Shown: one piece after another, positions 1 through 7,793 of the stretch
Layout of the letters: every line of letters begins with the position of its first letter
Position numbering within the stretch: position 1 is the first letter of the stretch
Origin: Clostridia bacterium
GTDB lineage: Bacteria > Bacillota > Clostridia > Oscillospirales > Acutalibacteraceae
Reading direction: 5' to 3'
DNA: 58,496 bases
Assembly: GCA_017433225.1 (NCBI GenBank)
Contig: JAFRHS010000023.1
Coordinates: forward strand, 1 to 58,496
Notes under the pieces: generated by a model
Told to the model about the DNA's origin: nothing
Seen by the model: the letters and a program-made list of their open reading frames with translations, nothing else
The model's database searches: none
Made by a program: the position numbers and the translations under genes

Positions 1-90
1 GAAATGTACCACCTAAGAGACGAAACTGCTTTCAAGAAGGCATTTTGGTGGTACATTCTCGCTTGAAACAAGAAAGCTTGTACCACCGAC
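1..90. repeat. Cluster of three alternating inverted repeats
   Basis: The 9-base word TGTACCACC occurs at 5-13 and 79-87, and its exact reverse complement GGTGGTACA at 47-55. The central copy can pair with either neighbour, giving two mutually exclusive hairpins. Each loop holds a smaller inner stem, for example TGCTTTC with GAAGGCA. No gene is convincing here. It may be the edge of a dispersed intergenic repeat or an RNA switch-like element; the sequence alone does not decide. Confidence 0.5.
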
Positions 91-339
91 ATAAAGAAGA
101 GCCTTGGAGAGGTCAGTAGGGCAGGAGAAAAGTTCAGCAGTCGGGATGGTGAACGCCGCAGGTTCGGAGGCCGGGCTGCCAATGACCGGGCTCTCGAACC
201 GTTCACGCACCGCCTGCGTCAAAGGGTGTGCGCGGGCGCACGAAAAGCCTTCCGCAAAGGCGCAGAGGGCTTGTGCCAAGTCATGTGACTCCTCAACAAA
301 TATCAGTTTGGCGGGAGGGTCGGCTTTCTGACGTAAAGA
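91..339. other. Non-coding stretch, no gene seen
   Basis: Open frames exist on both strands across this stretch, but neither has a ribosome binding site. The minus-strand frame would have to start inside the terminator hairpin at 340-370. The translations show no domain or membrane pattern. It is best treated as intergenic, possibly part of a dispersed repeat together with the inverted repeats at 1-90. Confidence 0.5.
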
Positions 340-370
340 AAAGCACTCTTTCCAACAGAAAGAGTGCTTT
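340..370 (-). terminator. Rho-independent terminator of the coaX operon
   Basis: A perfect 12-bp stem (AAAGCACTCTTT at 340-351 with AAAGAGTGCTTT at 359-370) and a 7-base loop lie 17 bases beyond the stop of the GtrA-like gene. The minus strand continues into a T-rich tail. Confidence 0.85.
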
Positions 371-387
371 GTGAGACGCATATAGGA

Positions 388-831
388 TTATGCTTTGTCC
401 TTTTTGAAGAACACCAGGAATTTGCTGAAGAGGTAATTCAGGATGATGACGACGATGGAGACGACGATCTTGGCGAGCAGCCCCTTGACGCCGAACAGCG
501 GATGTGTGAGCCCGTGCGTCGAGAAGAAGGGGACACCGACCCACTCGATGACGCCGGTGGTAAGGCGGGCGCCGATGAAGGAGAAGAACTCCCGGATGGC
601 GGTGGCCGGCTGCCAGGTCTTCGACTCGAAGACGAACAGCTTGTTCGTGACAAAGGCGAAGAGGACGGCGCAGATCCACGACAGGACGTTGCCGACACCG
701 ATGGACATGCCGATGGCCTTGACAAAAAGACTGTAAGTGCCCCAGCTGACAACGGTCGTCATGCCGCCGAAGAGCAGGTAATTGATGATTTCTTTATGTT
801 TGAAATAGAAGTTTCTGATCGTTTCCATGGA
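388..831 (-). CDS. GtrA-like family membrane protein
   Basis: This is a 147-residue protein of the GtrA/DPMS family. These are small four-helix membrane proteins, in known cases helping flip or handle polyprenyl-linked sugars for cell-surface glycosylation. Four hydrophobic segments are visible, starting with the typical LLFGGMTTVVSWGTY stretch near residue 18 and ending with ILNYLFSKFLVFF. The frame is open upstream to 894, but the start at 831 is preferred. It has an AGGAG element upstream and avoids a 41-base overlap with the ECF gene. It is the third gene of the coaX operon. No glycosyltransferase lies nearby, so its substrate is unknown. Confidence 0.82.
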   Translation of the reverse strand, partial: SMETIRNFYFKHKEIINYLLFGGMTTVVSWGTYSLFVKAIGMSIGVGNVLSWICAVLFAFVTNKLFVFESKTWQPATAIREFFSFIGARLTTGVIEWVGVPFFSTHGLTHPLFGVKGLLAKIVVSIVVIILNYLFSKFLVFFKKDKA

Positions 832-853
832 TCGCTGGTTCTCCTGATGAGGT

Positions 854-1537
854 TTATTCTGCTTCCGCAGCTTCTGCTGTCTCTTCGACCGCATCTTCGC
901 CGGCTTCGACGATGGAACGGGTGGAGACGGGCGCTTTGTTCACGTAACGGTCGACCGCTTTGGCGACGGCGGCGCCGACAATGGTACACACGATGGCTTC
1001 GACGATGAAGTTGACGCCGACCGACAGGACCGCGAACAGGAAGACGTTCGTGGCGCCGGGGATGCTGGCGGCCCATGCCTGGATGACCTCGGTGTGCCAG
1101 AAGCAGGCGATGAGGGTCGTCATGAAGAAGAGCGTGTTGAGGAAGGGCCCGAAGAACGCGGTGACCGTATAGGCGGCCGCGCTGCGTTTCCGGAACGCCT
1201 TGAAGATGAGACCGACGCAGAGGCCCATCAGAAGACGGGGCACGACGGTGAACAGGAAGGTGCGGGGAAGGCTGATCTGCATGAGGGCAGTACCCATCGG
1301 GTCCATGCCGAAGCACTGGTAGAAACTCGTGAGGCCGAAAATGGTGCCGAGGATGGTGCCGGCTCCGGGGCCGCAGACGATGGCTCCGACGACGACCGGG
1401 ACCGTCAGGAACGTGATGGTCATGGTGCCGATGCGGAGGTATCCGACCGGGGTGAAGGCCATGAGCAGAAGGATGGCAATGAGGATGCCGAGTTCACTCA
1501 TGTAGAGGATGTTCTTGTTGATTCGTTCTTTTCCCAT
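854..1537 (-). CDS. ECF transporter S component, probably pantothenate
   Basis: This 227-residue, very hydrophobic protein has about six membrane segments and a charged C-terminal tail rich in Glu and Ala. The pattern of the first half (a PVGYLRIG-type turn, then ITFLTVPVVVGAIVCGPGAG) is that of ECF transporter substrate-binding (S) components. These capture a vitamin and dock onto a shared energy module (EcfA, EcfA', EcfT) encoded elsewhere. It sits 88 bases downstream of coaX on the same strand. S components beside pantothenate kinase are commonly assigned to pantothenate uptake, so PanT is the inferred role. The start has a strong AAAGGAG site. Family membership is fairly sure; the substrate rests on context only. 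Confidence 0.8.
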   Translation of the reverse strand: MGKERINKNILYMSELGILIAILLLMAFTPVGYLRIGTMTITFLTVPVVVGAIVCGPGAGTILGTIFGLTSFYQCFGMDPMGTALMQISLPRTFLFTVVPRLLMGLCVGLIFKAFRKRSAAAYTVTAFFGPFLNTLFFMTTLIACFWHTEVIQAWAASIPGATNVFLFAVLSVGVNFIVEAIVCTIVGAAVAKAVDRYVNKAPVSTRSIVEAGEDAVEETAEAAEAE

Positions 1538-1625
1538 AGTTGATTCTCCTTTACTGTAGCTCCGCTTTTGCGGATGCTGCGCATGTGGGAAAGGTGTGCC
1601 GGCGTCGGCGATGTACGGGCGGCGG

Positions 1626-2390
1626 TCAGCAGTTCTTCTGGTAGATCAGCTTCAGGCCTTCGAGAATGAGGTCCTGATCCATCACCATTTTGTTGCGGCA
1701 GCCTGCTGCAACGGCGCTGAGTCCGCCGGTCGCGACGATCGTCTGTACCGGGTCTTTGATCTCTGCGGCAAAGCGGTCGCACATGCCGTCCAGCATATCG
1801 ATGCTTCCGTAGATAAGACCAGAGGTCATGCTGTCGACGGTGTTGGTGCCGATGGCATGGTTCGGGAAACGGATGCCGATGTTGATGAGCTGGGAGGCTC
1901 CGGTGGACAGCGCGTTCAGCGAAATCTCGATGCCGGGGGCGATGGAACACCCGAGAAAGGCACCGTTCTTGTCGAGCGCGATGACTTTGGTCGCTGTGCC
2001 GAGGTCCACGAGGATGGCGGGCAATGCATACTTGTTCTTTGCGGCGACCGAGACGGCAACGAGGTCCGCGCCGACTTCCGCAGGGTTGTCGGTCAGGATG
2101 TTGAGGCCGGTCTTCACGCCGGGGCCGACCATCAGCGGGGTCTGTCCCGTGACTTTTTCGACGGCTTCCTTCAGCGCTCTGGAGATCTCCGGAACGACCG
2201 AAGAGATGATGGCGCCGGAAAAACTCGTTTTGTCGATCTCGTGCAGCCGGAAGATGCTGGCGAGGTCGACGGCGATGCGGTCTCTGGTGGCATGGTGGTC
2301 GGTCGCGAGCCGGGAAGTGAACGTCAGTTCTTCGCCCTGATAGGCTCCGATGGTGATGTTCGTGTTACCGGCGTCGATGACAAGTAACAT
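1626..2390 (-). CDS. coaX: Type III pantothenate kinase
   Basis: CoaX phosphorylates pantothenate with ATP, the first committed step of coenzyme A synthesis. It is a cytoplasmic ASKHA-fold enzyme. The 254-residue length is normal. Visible motifs are DAGNTNI at the N-terminus (phosphate 1 loop), SSVVP, GPGVKTGL, and VDLGTATK near residue 128 (phosphate 2). It is the first gene of a three-gene minus-strand operon with an ECF S component and a GtrA-like protein, which suggests uptake and activation of the vitamin are co-expressed. A GGAGG site precedes the ATG, and a sigma-A-like promoter lies just upstream. Confidence 0.96.
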   Translation of the reverse strand: MLLVIDAGNTNITIGAYQGEELTFTSRLATDHHATRDRIAVDLASIFRLHEIDKTSFSGAIISSVVPEISRALKEAVEKVTGQTPLMVGPGVKTGLNILTDNPAEVGADLVAVSVAAKNKYALPAILVDLGTATKVIALDKNGAFLGCSIAPGIEISLNALSTGASQLINIGIRFPNHAIGTNTVDSMTSGLIYGSIDMLDGMCDRFAAEIKDPVQTIVATGGLSAVAAGCRNKMVMDQDLILEGLKLIYQKNC

Positions 2391-2416
2391 ATTGTCGCCT
2401 CCTTTCGGACGGAAGG

Positions 2417-2445
2417 ATTATATATCATTAAAATGAGAAAAGCAA
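2417..2445 (-). promoter_or_regulatory. Promoter of the coaX operon
   Basis: Reading the minus strand, TTGCTT is separated by 17 bases from TATAAT, and the coaX start codon lies 27 bases beyond. It is back to back with the promoter of the hydrolase gene on the plus strand. Confidence 0.7.
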
Positions 2446-2460
2446 ATCCGCTTTAATACG

Positions 2461-2490
2461 TTGACACGATATGCCAAAAACAGGTACAAT
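2461..2490 (+). promoter_or_regulatory. Sigma-A promoter of the hydrolase gene
   Basis: A perfect -35 box TTGACA (2461-2466) is followed after 18 bases by TACAAT (2485-2490). The gene start lies 60 bases downstream behind an AGGAGG site. Confidence 0.75.
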
Positions 2491-2550
2491 AAATTTGATA
2501 CAATTGTGCAGTTTTAACTGCTTCGGCAAACGAATTAGGAGGTTGTTGTT

Positions 2551-3477
2551 ATGCCAGTTTTGAAAGAAGAATTCACATTCCCGTCCGTCGTCGGAGATGC
2601 CGACATCCACGCAATTTCCTGGAAGCCCGAAGGACCTGTCAAGGCGGTCCTGCAGCTGGTCCACGGCATGGCGGAGTACATCGACCGCTATGACGGCATG
2701 GCAAGATGGTTCGCAGAGCGCGGCATCGCTGTCTATGGCAACGACCACCTCGGTCACGGCCTTTCGGTCAATGACACCTATCCGCTCGGTTACTTCGGCA
2801 CCAAGAACGAAAACGCCGCTGTCTTTGTCGACGATGTCCACGGCCTCACGAAGATCGCCAAAGAGCAGAACCCCGGTCTCCCGGTCGTCCTCTTCGGCCA
2901 CTCCATGGGCTCGTTCGTCGCAAGACTTTACCTCGCCAAATACGGCGCGGAACTGAAGGCTGCCGTCATCTGCGGCACCGCCGGCACCAACCCTGCCATC
3001 GGCGCTGCCAAACTGGCGACCGCTCTGTTCTCCAAGACCGGCCCGACCAAACCCGGCAAGATCATGAACAGCCTTGCGTTCGGTTCCTACAACAAAAAGA
3101 CCGACAAGCGCACCGCGTTCGACTGGCTGTCCGTCTATGAGAAGAACGTCGATGTTTACATCGACGACCCGCTGTGCGGTTTCCTGTTCTCCAACCAGGG
3201 CTTCCGCGACCTCATCACCATGAACGATTACATGATGAAACAGGAAGTCATCGATGCCGCTCCGGCCGACCTTCCCATCTGCTTCATCGCCGGTGACGAG
3301 GACCCCGTCGGTTCCTACGGCGCAGGTGTCAAAGAAGTCTTCGAGCTCTATCAGAAGAACCACAGCGACGTCTCCTGCAAGCTCTATGAGGGCAAACGCC
3401 ACGAGATCCACAACGAAGAAGACGGCGAAGTCGTCTATCAGGATGTTCTGGACTTTATTGAAGCAAAGGCTCTGTAA
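2551..3477 (+). CDS. Alpha/beta hydrolase, monoacylglycerol lipase-like
   Basis: This 308-residue cytoplasmic serine hydrolase has no signal peptide. It shows the oxyanion-loop region LVHGMAEYIDRYDGMA, the GNDHLGHGLS stretch typical of the monoacylglycerol lipase/lysophospholipase (Hydrolase_4) group, and the nucleophile elbow GHSMGS with Ser118. A likely acid lies in GDEDPVG near residue 250 and a likely His in KRHEIHNE near residue 287. It probably cleaves an ester of a lipid or small acyl compound; the substrate cannot be read from the sequence. It has its own promoter and is followed by a terminator. Confidence 0.88.
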   Translation: MPVLKEEFTFPSVVGDADIHAISWKPEGPVKAVLQLVHGMAEYIDRYDGMARWFAERGIAVYGNDHLGHGLSVNDTYPLGYFGTKNENAAVFVDDVHGLTKIAKEQNPGLPVVLFGHSMGSFVARLYLAKYGAELKAAVICGTAGTNPAIGAAKLATALFSKTGPTKPGKIMNSLAFGSYNKKTDKRTAFDWLSVYEKNVDVYIDDPLCGFLFSNQGFRDLITMNDYMMKQEVIDAAPADLPICFIAGDEDPVGSYGAGVKEVFELYQKNHSDVSCKLYEGKRHEIHNEEDGEVVYQDVLDFIEAKAL

Positions 3478-3486
3478 TGGTATAAT
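3458..3486 (+). promoter_or_regulatory. Promoter overlapping the 3' end of the hydrolase gene
   Basis: TTGAAG (3458-3463), a 17-base spacer and a perfect TATAAT (3481-3486) straddle the hydrolase stop codon. It would drive the coiled-coil gene at 3559, but its transcript would begin only about 20 bases before the hairpin at 3511-3531. Confidence 0.6.
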
Positions 3487-3510
3487 AGCTGCAAATGGAC
3501 AGGTAAAACA

Positions 3511-3540
3511 CCCCGGACATTTTGTCCGGGGTCTGTTTTT
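3511..3540 (+). terminator. Terminator after the hydrolase gene
   Basis: The stem CCCCGGACA/TGTCCGGGG with a 3-base loop (3511-3531) is followed by TCTGTTTTT. It lies between the hydrolase and the next gene, and also just inside the predicted transcript of the promoter at 3458-3486. Confidence 0.8.
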
Positions 3541-3558
3541 GAAAGGGGAGTCCTAAGC

Positions 3559-3951
3559 GTGGATCACAATCTGAAGAACCTGGAACAGATGGACCGTCAG
3601 GCTCTGCTCGATTACATCGAATCACTGGAAGAAAAGACTGCAAATCTCGAAGAGAAAATGGAAGACCTCAAAGCGCAGGTCGACGTCCTCAATATGGATA
3701 TGGGCGATTTCAAAGTGCCGGAGGACCCGGTGCCGGAACTGCACGTGTCCGAACAGACCGCCGACGCGCTTGCGGAAGCTGCCTCCATCTTTGACGACTT
3801 CGACGATGTCGAGGTCGACCCGACTCCGGTGAAAAACGGAGTCGTGAAGCTCGGCCCCGTGACCGAAGCGGAGGACTATATCCCGGTGGCGGCTGCCCCG
3901 GCACCGTCCAAAAAAGCCGTCAGGGTCAAAATCAAAAAGAAAAAGGCGTAG
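3559..3951 (+). CDS. Small acidic coiled-coil protein, unknown function
   Basis: This 130-residue protein starts with GTG behind an AAAGGGGAG site with an 8-base spacer. Residues 8-45 (LEQMDRQALLDYIESLEE and onward) have the heptad pattern of a coiled coil. The middle is very acidic (IFDDFDDVEVD), and the tail is Ala/Pro-rich and then strongly basic (KKAVRVKIKKKKA). The basic tail could bind nucleic acid or membrane, and the coiled coil suggests a dimer. I do not recognise a family. Codon use matches the neighbours, and a clear promoter and two flanking terminators support a real single-gene unit. Confidence 0.75.
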   Translation: MDHNLKNLEQMDRQALLDYIESLEEKTANLEEKMEDLKAQVDVLNMDMGDFKVPEDPVPELHVSEQTADALAEAASIFDDFDDVEVDPTPVKNGVVKLGPVTEAEDYIPVAAAPAPSKKAVRVKIKKKKA

Positions 3952-3973
3952 ATCGCCACAGAAACATCAGAAG

Positions 3974-4003
3974 CTCTGTGTCAGTTTTGGCACAGAGTTT
4001 TTT
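3974..4003 (+). terminator. Terminator after the coiled-coil gene
   Basis: The stem CTCTGTG (3974-3980)/CACAGAG (3991-3997) is followed by six T residues. It lies 23 bases past the stop codon. Confidence 0.8.
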
Positions 4004-4127
4004 GTGTCTTTTCGGCAATTTCTATCCCCCCAGGGGGCTTGTGGAGCACATCGACCCGTTGCTATTGTTATAAGTGAAAATATATAGTTTTTATTAACGC
4101 ATTTTTGACCGTTTGGAGAATCCTTTT

Positions 4128-4910
4128 ATGACGACTACCACCGTGACTGCAAGCACATTGCTGCAGGAGATCGAGCAGTACTGGAGCCGCCGGGCTTCGA
4201 GCTACTCCGACCTGATCAATACCGAACTGGCTACGGACGGCCTTGAACGCTGGCTTCCCGTCCTGCGGGAAAACGGCATCGGGGACGAACCGTGCCGCAT
4301 TCTCGATGTCGGGACCGGTCCCGGCTTTTTTGCCATCGCTCTGGCCAGTCTCGGGCATGAGGTCGTGGCGGTCGACTATACCGAAGCCATGCTGGAAGAA
4401 GCGGCAGCCAATGCCCAAAAGGCGGGTCTCGCGGACCGGATTCTGTTCCTGCAGATGGACGCACAGGATCTGACGTTCCCGGATGACACCTTCGATTTCA
4501 TCGTCACCCGCAACGTGACTTGGGTCCTCGAACATCCGGACGAGGCATATGTCTCCTGGCACAGGGTCCTGAAACCGGGCGGCACGCTCCTCAATTTCGA
4601 TGCCGGCTGGTACAACTATCTGTTCAACGAAGAAAAATATCAGGAATTCCTGGAAGACCGGGAGAACGTGAAGGCGGCAAAGATGACCGACAGCTACGAC
4701 TCCTATGACCAGAGCGATGTCTGTGAGGAGTTCTCAAAACAGCTGATGCTGAGCCGCTATACCCGGCCGGAGATCGATCTCATGATGCTGGAGGAGATCG
4801 GTTTTTCCGACGTCTCGGCCGACCGTGAGATCTGGAAACGGGTCTGGAACGACGAAGAAAAGATGAACGGCCGTTCCACGCCGCTGTTCCTTCTGAAGGC
4901 GGTCAAATGA
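4128..4910 (+). CDS. Class I SAM-dependent methyltransferase
   Basis: This 260-residue protein has a Rossmann-type methyltransferase core. Motif I is ILDVGTGPGFFAIA near residues 58-71, the acidic end of beta-2 is VVAVDYTEAMLEEA, and motif III is the LTFPDDTFDFIVTRN region. It resembles UbiE/type-11 enzymes that methylate small molecules. The ATG at 4128 is chosen because GGAG lies at the right distance; a TTG at 4113 overlaps that site. It is the first gene of a six-gene operon with a MATE exporter (4-base ATGA overlap) and a complete peptide/nickel-class ABC importer. That context hints at modification of a small transported compound. The substrate is unknown. A weak promoter (TTGCTA, 16 bases, TATATA) sits at 4059-4086. 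Confidence 0.85.
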   Translation: MTTTTVTASTLLQEIEQYWSRRASSYSDLINTELATDGLERWLPVLRENGIGDEPCRILDVGTGPGFFAIALASLGHEVVAVDYTEAMLEEAAANAQKAGLADRILFLQMDAQDLTFPDDTFDFIVTRNVTWVLEHPDEAYVSWHRVLKPGGTLLNFDAGWYNYLFNEEKYQEFLEDRENVKAAKMTDSYDSYDQSDVCEEFSKQLMLSRYTRPEIDLMMLEEIGFSDVSADREIWKRVWNDEEKMNGRSTPLFLLKAVK

Positions 4911-6268
4911 AACCTGTCGATATGCTGTCGGGACCGATCGGGAAGAGTGTGATCGCGTTCAGTATCCCGGTGTTCCTGACCTATCTCATCCAATTGATGT
5001 ATCACACGACCGACACACTGATCGTCGGTCGTTTTCTTGGAACAGACCCTCAAGCGGCGGTGGGAGCCGGCGGAAATCTGATCACTCTGATGATCGGCCT
5101 GCTCGGCGGCATCACGGTCGGAGTCAGCGTCCTGGTCGCCCGCTATTACGGGGCAGGGGACCGGGAAGGGATGAATCGCCTGACGACCGCGGCACTGCTC
5201 CTTGCGTTGCTCCTGAGCGCCCTGTTCGCTCTGTTCGGTGTGCTGTTCTGCCCGACCTATCTGCGGCTCGTCCACACTCCGGAGCACATCCTGCCGATGG
5301 CAACTGCTTATCTCCGGGTCTACTGCATGAGCCTTCCTGCCATGGTACTGTACAACCTCGGCCTCGGGATGCTTCGCGGCATCGGCGACTCGTTTCGGCC
5401 GATGCTGTTCCAGGTCTGGGGAGGTCTCCTGAATGTTTTGTTCGATGTCGTGTTTCTGATCATCTTTCGCATGGAGGCCGTCGGTGCCGCCATTGGGACG
5501 CTCATCGCCCAAAGCCTTGTCGCGACTGCCGTCATTCTGTACCTGCTGCTGCCGCGCGATCACTTCGTCGTTGGACGGTACTCTTTGCCGGCCATGTACG
5601 AAGAACTGAGGAAGATCCTCTCCATCGGCGGTCCGGCCGGACTCCAGGCCATGCTGATCACACTGTCGAACGTGCTGATCTCCGCGGAGATCAACCGCCT
5701 CGGCGCCGTCGCCATCGCGGCCTTTTCGGTCTATTTCGAAGTGGAACTCCTGGTCTGGTTCCCGATCGTCTCGTTCGGTCAGGCCGCCGCGGTGTTCGTC
5801 GGTCAGAACGCCGGCGCCGCGCAGCACGACCGGGTCCTGCAGGGCGTCCGTGTCATCAACCGGATCGGCGTCGTGTTCACCGTCGCGATGAGTCTCTTCT
5901 GCATCGCACTGGCGCCGCAGCTGTTCGGTCTGTTCTCGAAGGACCCGCAAGTCATCGCCTTCGGATCGAACATCCTGCACATCACGTTCCCGTTCTATTT
6001 CGTCTATGTGTTCCTGCAGGTTTTCGGAGATTCCCTCCGTTCTCTGGAGCACTCGTTTGCCGTGATGCTGACTGTTCTCGGCAACATCGGCCTGCTCCGC
6101 GTCGTGCTCATGTATGTTCTGATTCATGCATTCGGCACGGTGGAAGCGCTGGTCATCGTATACCCGATCACCTGGTTCACGGCAGCCGTGTCGATGGCTG
6201 TTCTATATATCGCCAAAACCAAAAAACTCAAAAAGGGAGAAGAGTCATATGAAACACAAATCGCTTAA
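4907..6268 (+). CDS. MATE family efflux transporter
   Basis: This 453-residue protein has about twelve membrane helices and the two-bundle layout of MATE (multidrug and toxic compound extrusion) antiporters, which expel organic cations or other small molecules using Na+ or H+. Typical features are the N-terminal PIGKSVIAFSIPVFLTYLIQ, the GGNLITLMIGLLGGITVGVS helix, and QAAAVFVGQNAGAA in the second half. Its start overlaps the methyltransferase stop and its end overlaps the next gene by 20 bases, so it is translated as part of the operon. It could export the product of the methyltransferase. No substrate can be assigned. Confidence 0.92.
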   Translation: MKPVDMLSGPIGKSVIAFSIPVFLTYLIQLMYHTTDTLIVGRFLGTDPQAAVGAGGNLITLMIGLLGGITVGVSVLVARYYGAGDREGMNRLTTAALLLALLLSALFALFGVLFCPTYLRLVHTPEHILPMATAYLRVYCMSLPAMVLYNLGLGMLRGIGDSFRPMLFQVWGGLLNVLFDVVFLIIFRMEAVGAAIGTLIAQSLVATAVILYLLLPRDHFVVGRYSLPAMYEELRKILSIGGPAGLQAMLITLSNVLISAEINRLGAVAIAAFSVYFEVELLVWFPIVSFGQAAAVFVGQNAGAAQHDRVLQGVRVINRIGVVFTVAMSLFCIALAPQLFGLFSKDPQVIAFGSNILHITFPFYFVYVFLQVFGDSLRSLEHSFAVMLTVLGNIGLLRVVLMYVLIHAFGTVEALVIVYPITWFTAAVSMAVLYIAKTKKLKKGEESYETQIA

Positions 6269-7790
6269 ACGTATCCTTGCGGCGCTCCTGTCTCTTGTCA
6301 TGCTGCTGGCCTTTGCCGCCTGCAGCAGCACGGAAACTGCCAAACAGGATGATGCCGCCAATACAAAGTTCCTGAACCTGGCGGCAAACTTCGCCTATCC
6401 GAGCCTCGATACACATAAGGAGTATTACGGCTGGTACACATCTATTTACGGCATCACAGAGGGCCTGTTCAAACTGGGCGACGACATGTCTGTCCAGCCG
6501 GTCCTCGCCGAGAAGTGCGAAGCCAACGGGAACGAATGGATCATCACGCTGAAGGATGGCATCAAGTTCTCGAACGGGAATCCCGTGACCGCCGCCATGG
6601 TCATCAAGAACATCCAGAGACTGGCCTCCGTCAACGAGCGTTTCTCGTACTTCGGAGAGTACACCTACAAGTACGTGGATGACAAGACATTCAGCATCTT
6701 CTGTCCGGAAGTCTATCCGATCCTGCCGAACGACCTGGCCAGCCCGGAATTCGGCATCCTCGACCTCGACAGCATCACCGATTTCGACAAGGCGATCATC
6801 GGGACCGGCCCGTTCGTCATCAAGGAATTCATTCCGGAAGGCGATGTGACCGTTGAGAAGAATGCCAACTACTGGGGCGGCGAAGTCAAACTCGACGGCG
6901 CCAAGTTCTTCTACATGCAGGAAGACGAGCCGAAGCTGATGGCGATGCAGTCCGGCGAGATCCAGGGTTACGACTCCGTCACGGCGGACGCCTATGAGAT
7001 CTTCAAACAGGATCCTTCGAAGTACGCACTGACCGACATCCCCGGCACCCGTCTCCAGTTCTACATCCTCAACAAGAACCGCCTCTCCGACAATGTCCGC
7101 AAGGCGATCAACGGCACGGTCGACAAACAGGCTATCGCCGACTACCTGAAGGGCACGGTCTCCGCGACCGACGGTCCGTTCAACTCGAATGCCGCTTACG
7201 GTAAGATCAATGGAGTCCAGAAGATCGATGCGGCCGCCGCGAAGGCGCTCATCGAGCAGGACGGCTACACCATGGGTGCTTCCGGCATCTATGAAAAGGA
7301 CGGCCAGCCGCTCAAGATCAACATCGCTTACTATGCGGCCCGCTCTCTTGACACCCTTGCGACACTCATCCAGTCTCAGCTGAAGGCCATCGGCATCGAT
7401 TCGACCCTGACCGTCGAAGAGGATCCGGACGCCACCTACATCAAGACCGGCGACTTCGACCTCGCTCTGTACTGCATGATCTCCGACAAGTCGGGCGACC
7501 CGTACTACTTCATCGACTCCACGCTCCGCGAAGGCGCCTATTATGACTGCGGCGGTTTCTCGAGCGACGCGTGTGAAGCGCTCATCAACCAGCTCGAGCA
7601 TGAGACCGATGTCGCGAAACGTGCGGAACTGGCAAACCAGATCATCCAGATCGCGATCGACGACAACGCGTTCGGCTATGTCGGACTGTTCAACAAGATC
7701 ACCTGCCTGCAGCCCGGTATCACCGGTTATGCCAACACCAACCCGTTCGATTTCTATGCCATCTCGGCCAACACGGATATCACTGCATAA
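6249..7790 (+). CDS. ABC transporter substrate-binding lipoprotein (SBP family 5)
   Basis: This 513-residue protein has a lipoprotein signal peptide with the acceptor Cys25 in LLAFAACSS, so it should be anchored outside the membrane. The body has family 5 features (YGWYTSIYGITEGLFKL, WIITLKDGIKFSNGNPVTA, IIGTGPFVIKEF), as in oligopeptide, dipeptide and nickel/metallophore binders such as DppA and NikA. The start at 6249 has a GGGAGAAG site and overlaps the MATE gene; the frame is open further upstream but without a start signal. It works with the two permeases and the double ATPase that follow. Peptide versus metal-chelate specificity cannot be told apart here. Confidence 0.92.
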   Translation: MKHKSLKRILAALLSLVMLLAFAACSSTETAKQDDAANTKFLNLAANFAYPSLDTHKEYYGWYTSIYGITEGLFKLGDDMSVQPVLAEKCEANGNEWIITLKDGIKFSNGNPVTAAMVIKNIQRLASVNERFSYFGEYTYKYVDDKTFSIFCPEVYPILPNDLASPEFGILDLDSITDFDKAIIGTGPFVIKEFIPEGDVTVEKNANYWGGEVKLDGAKFFYMQEDEPKLMAMQSGEIQGYDSVTADAYEIFKQDPSKYALTDIPGTRLQFYILNKNRLSDNVRKAINGTVDKQAIADYLKGTVSATDGPFNSNAAYGKINGVQKIDAAAAKALIEQDGYTMGASGIYEKDGQPLKINIAYYAARSLDTLATLIQSQLKAIGIDSTLTVEEDPDATYIKTGDFDLALYCMISDKSGDPYYFIDSTLREGAYYDCGGFSSDACEALINQLEHETDVAKRAELANQIIQIAIDDNAFGYVGLFNKITCLQPGITGYANTNPFDFYAISANTDITA

Positions 7791-7793
7791 ACC

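Noticed and set aside
104-331. Open frame of 75 codons on the plus strand
   Set aside because: No ribosome site, no recognisable fold, and it lies in the same gene-free repeat-like region.
13-381. Open frame of 122 codons on the minus strand
   Set aside because: It starts inside the terminator hairpin at 340-370, has no ribosome site and shows no domain or hydrophobic pattern.
4021-4045. CCCCC/GGGGG hairpin as a second terminator after the coiled-coil gene
   Set aside because: The loop is only two bases and no T-tract follows; the hairpin at 3974-4003 is a better terminator.
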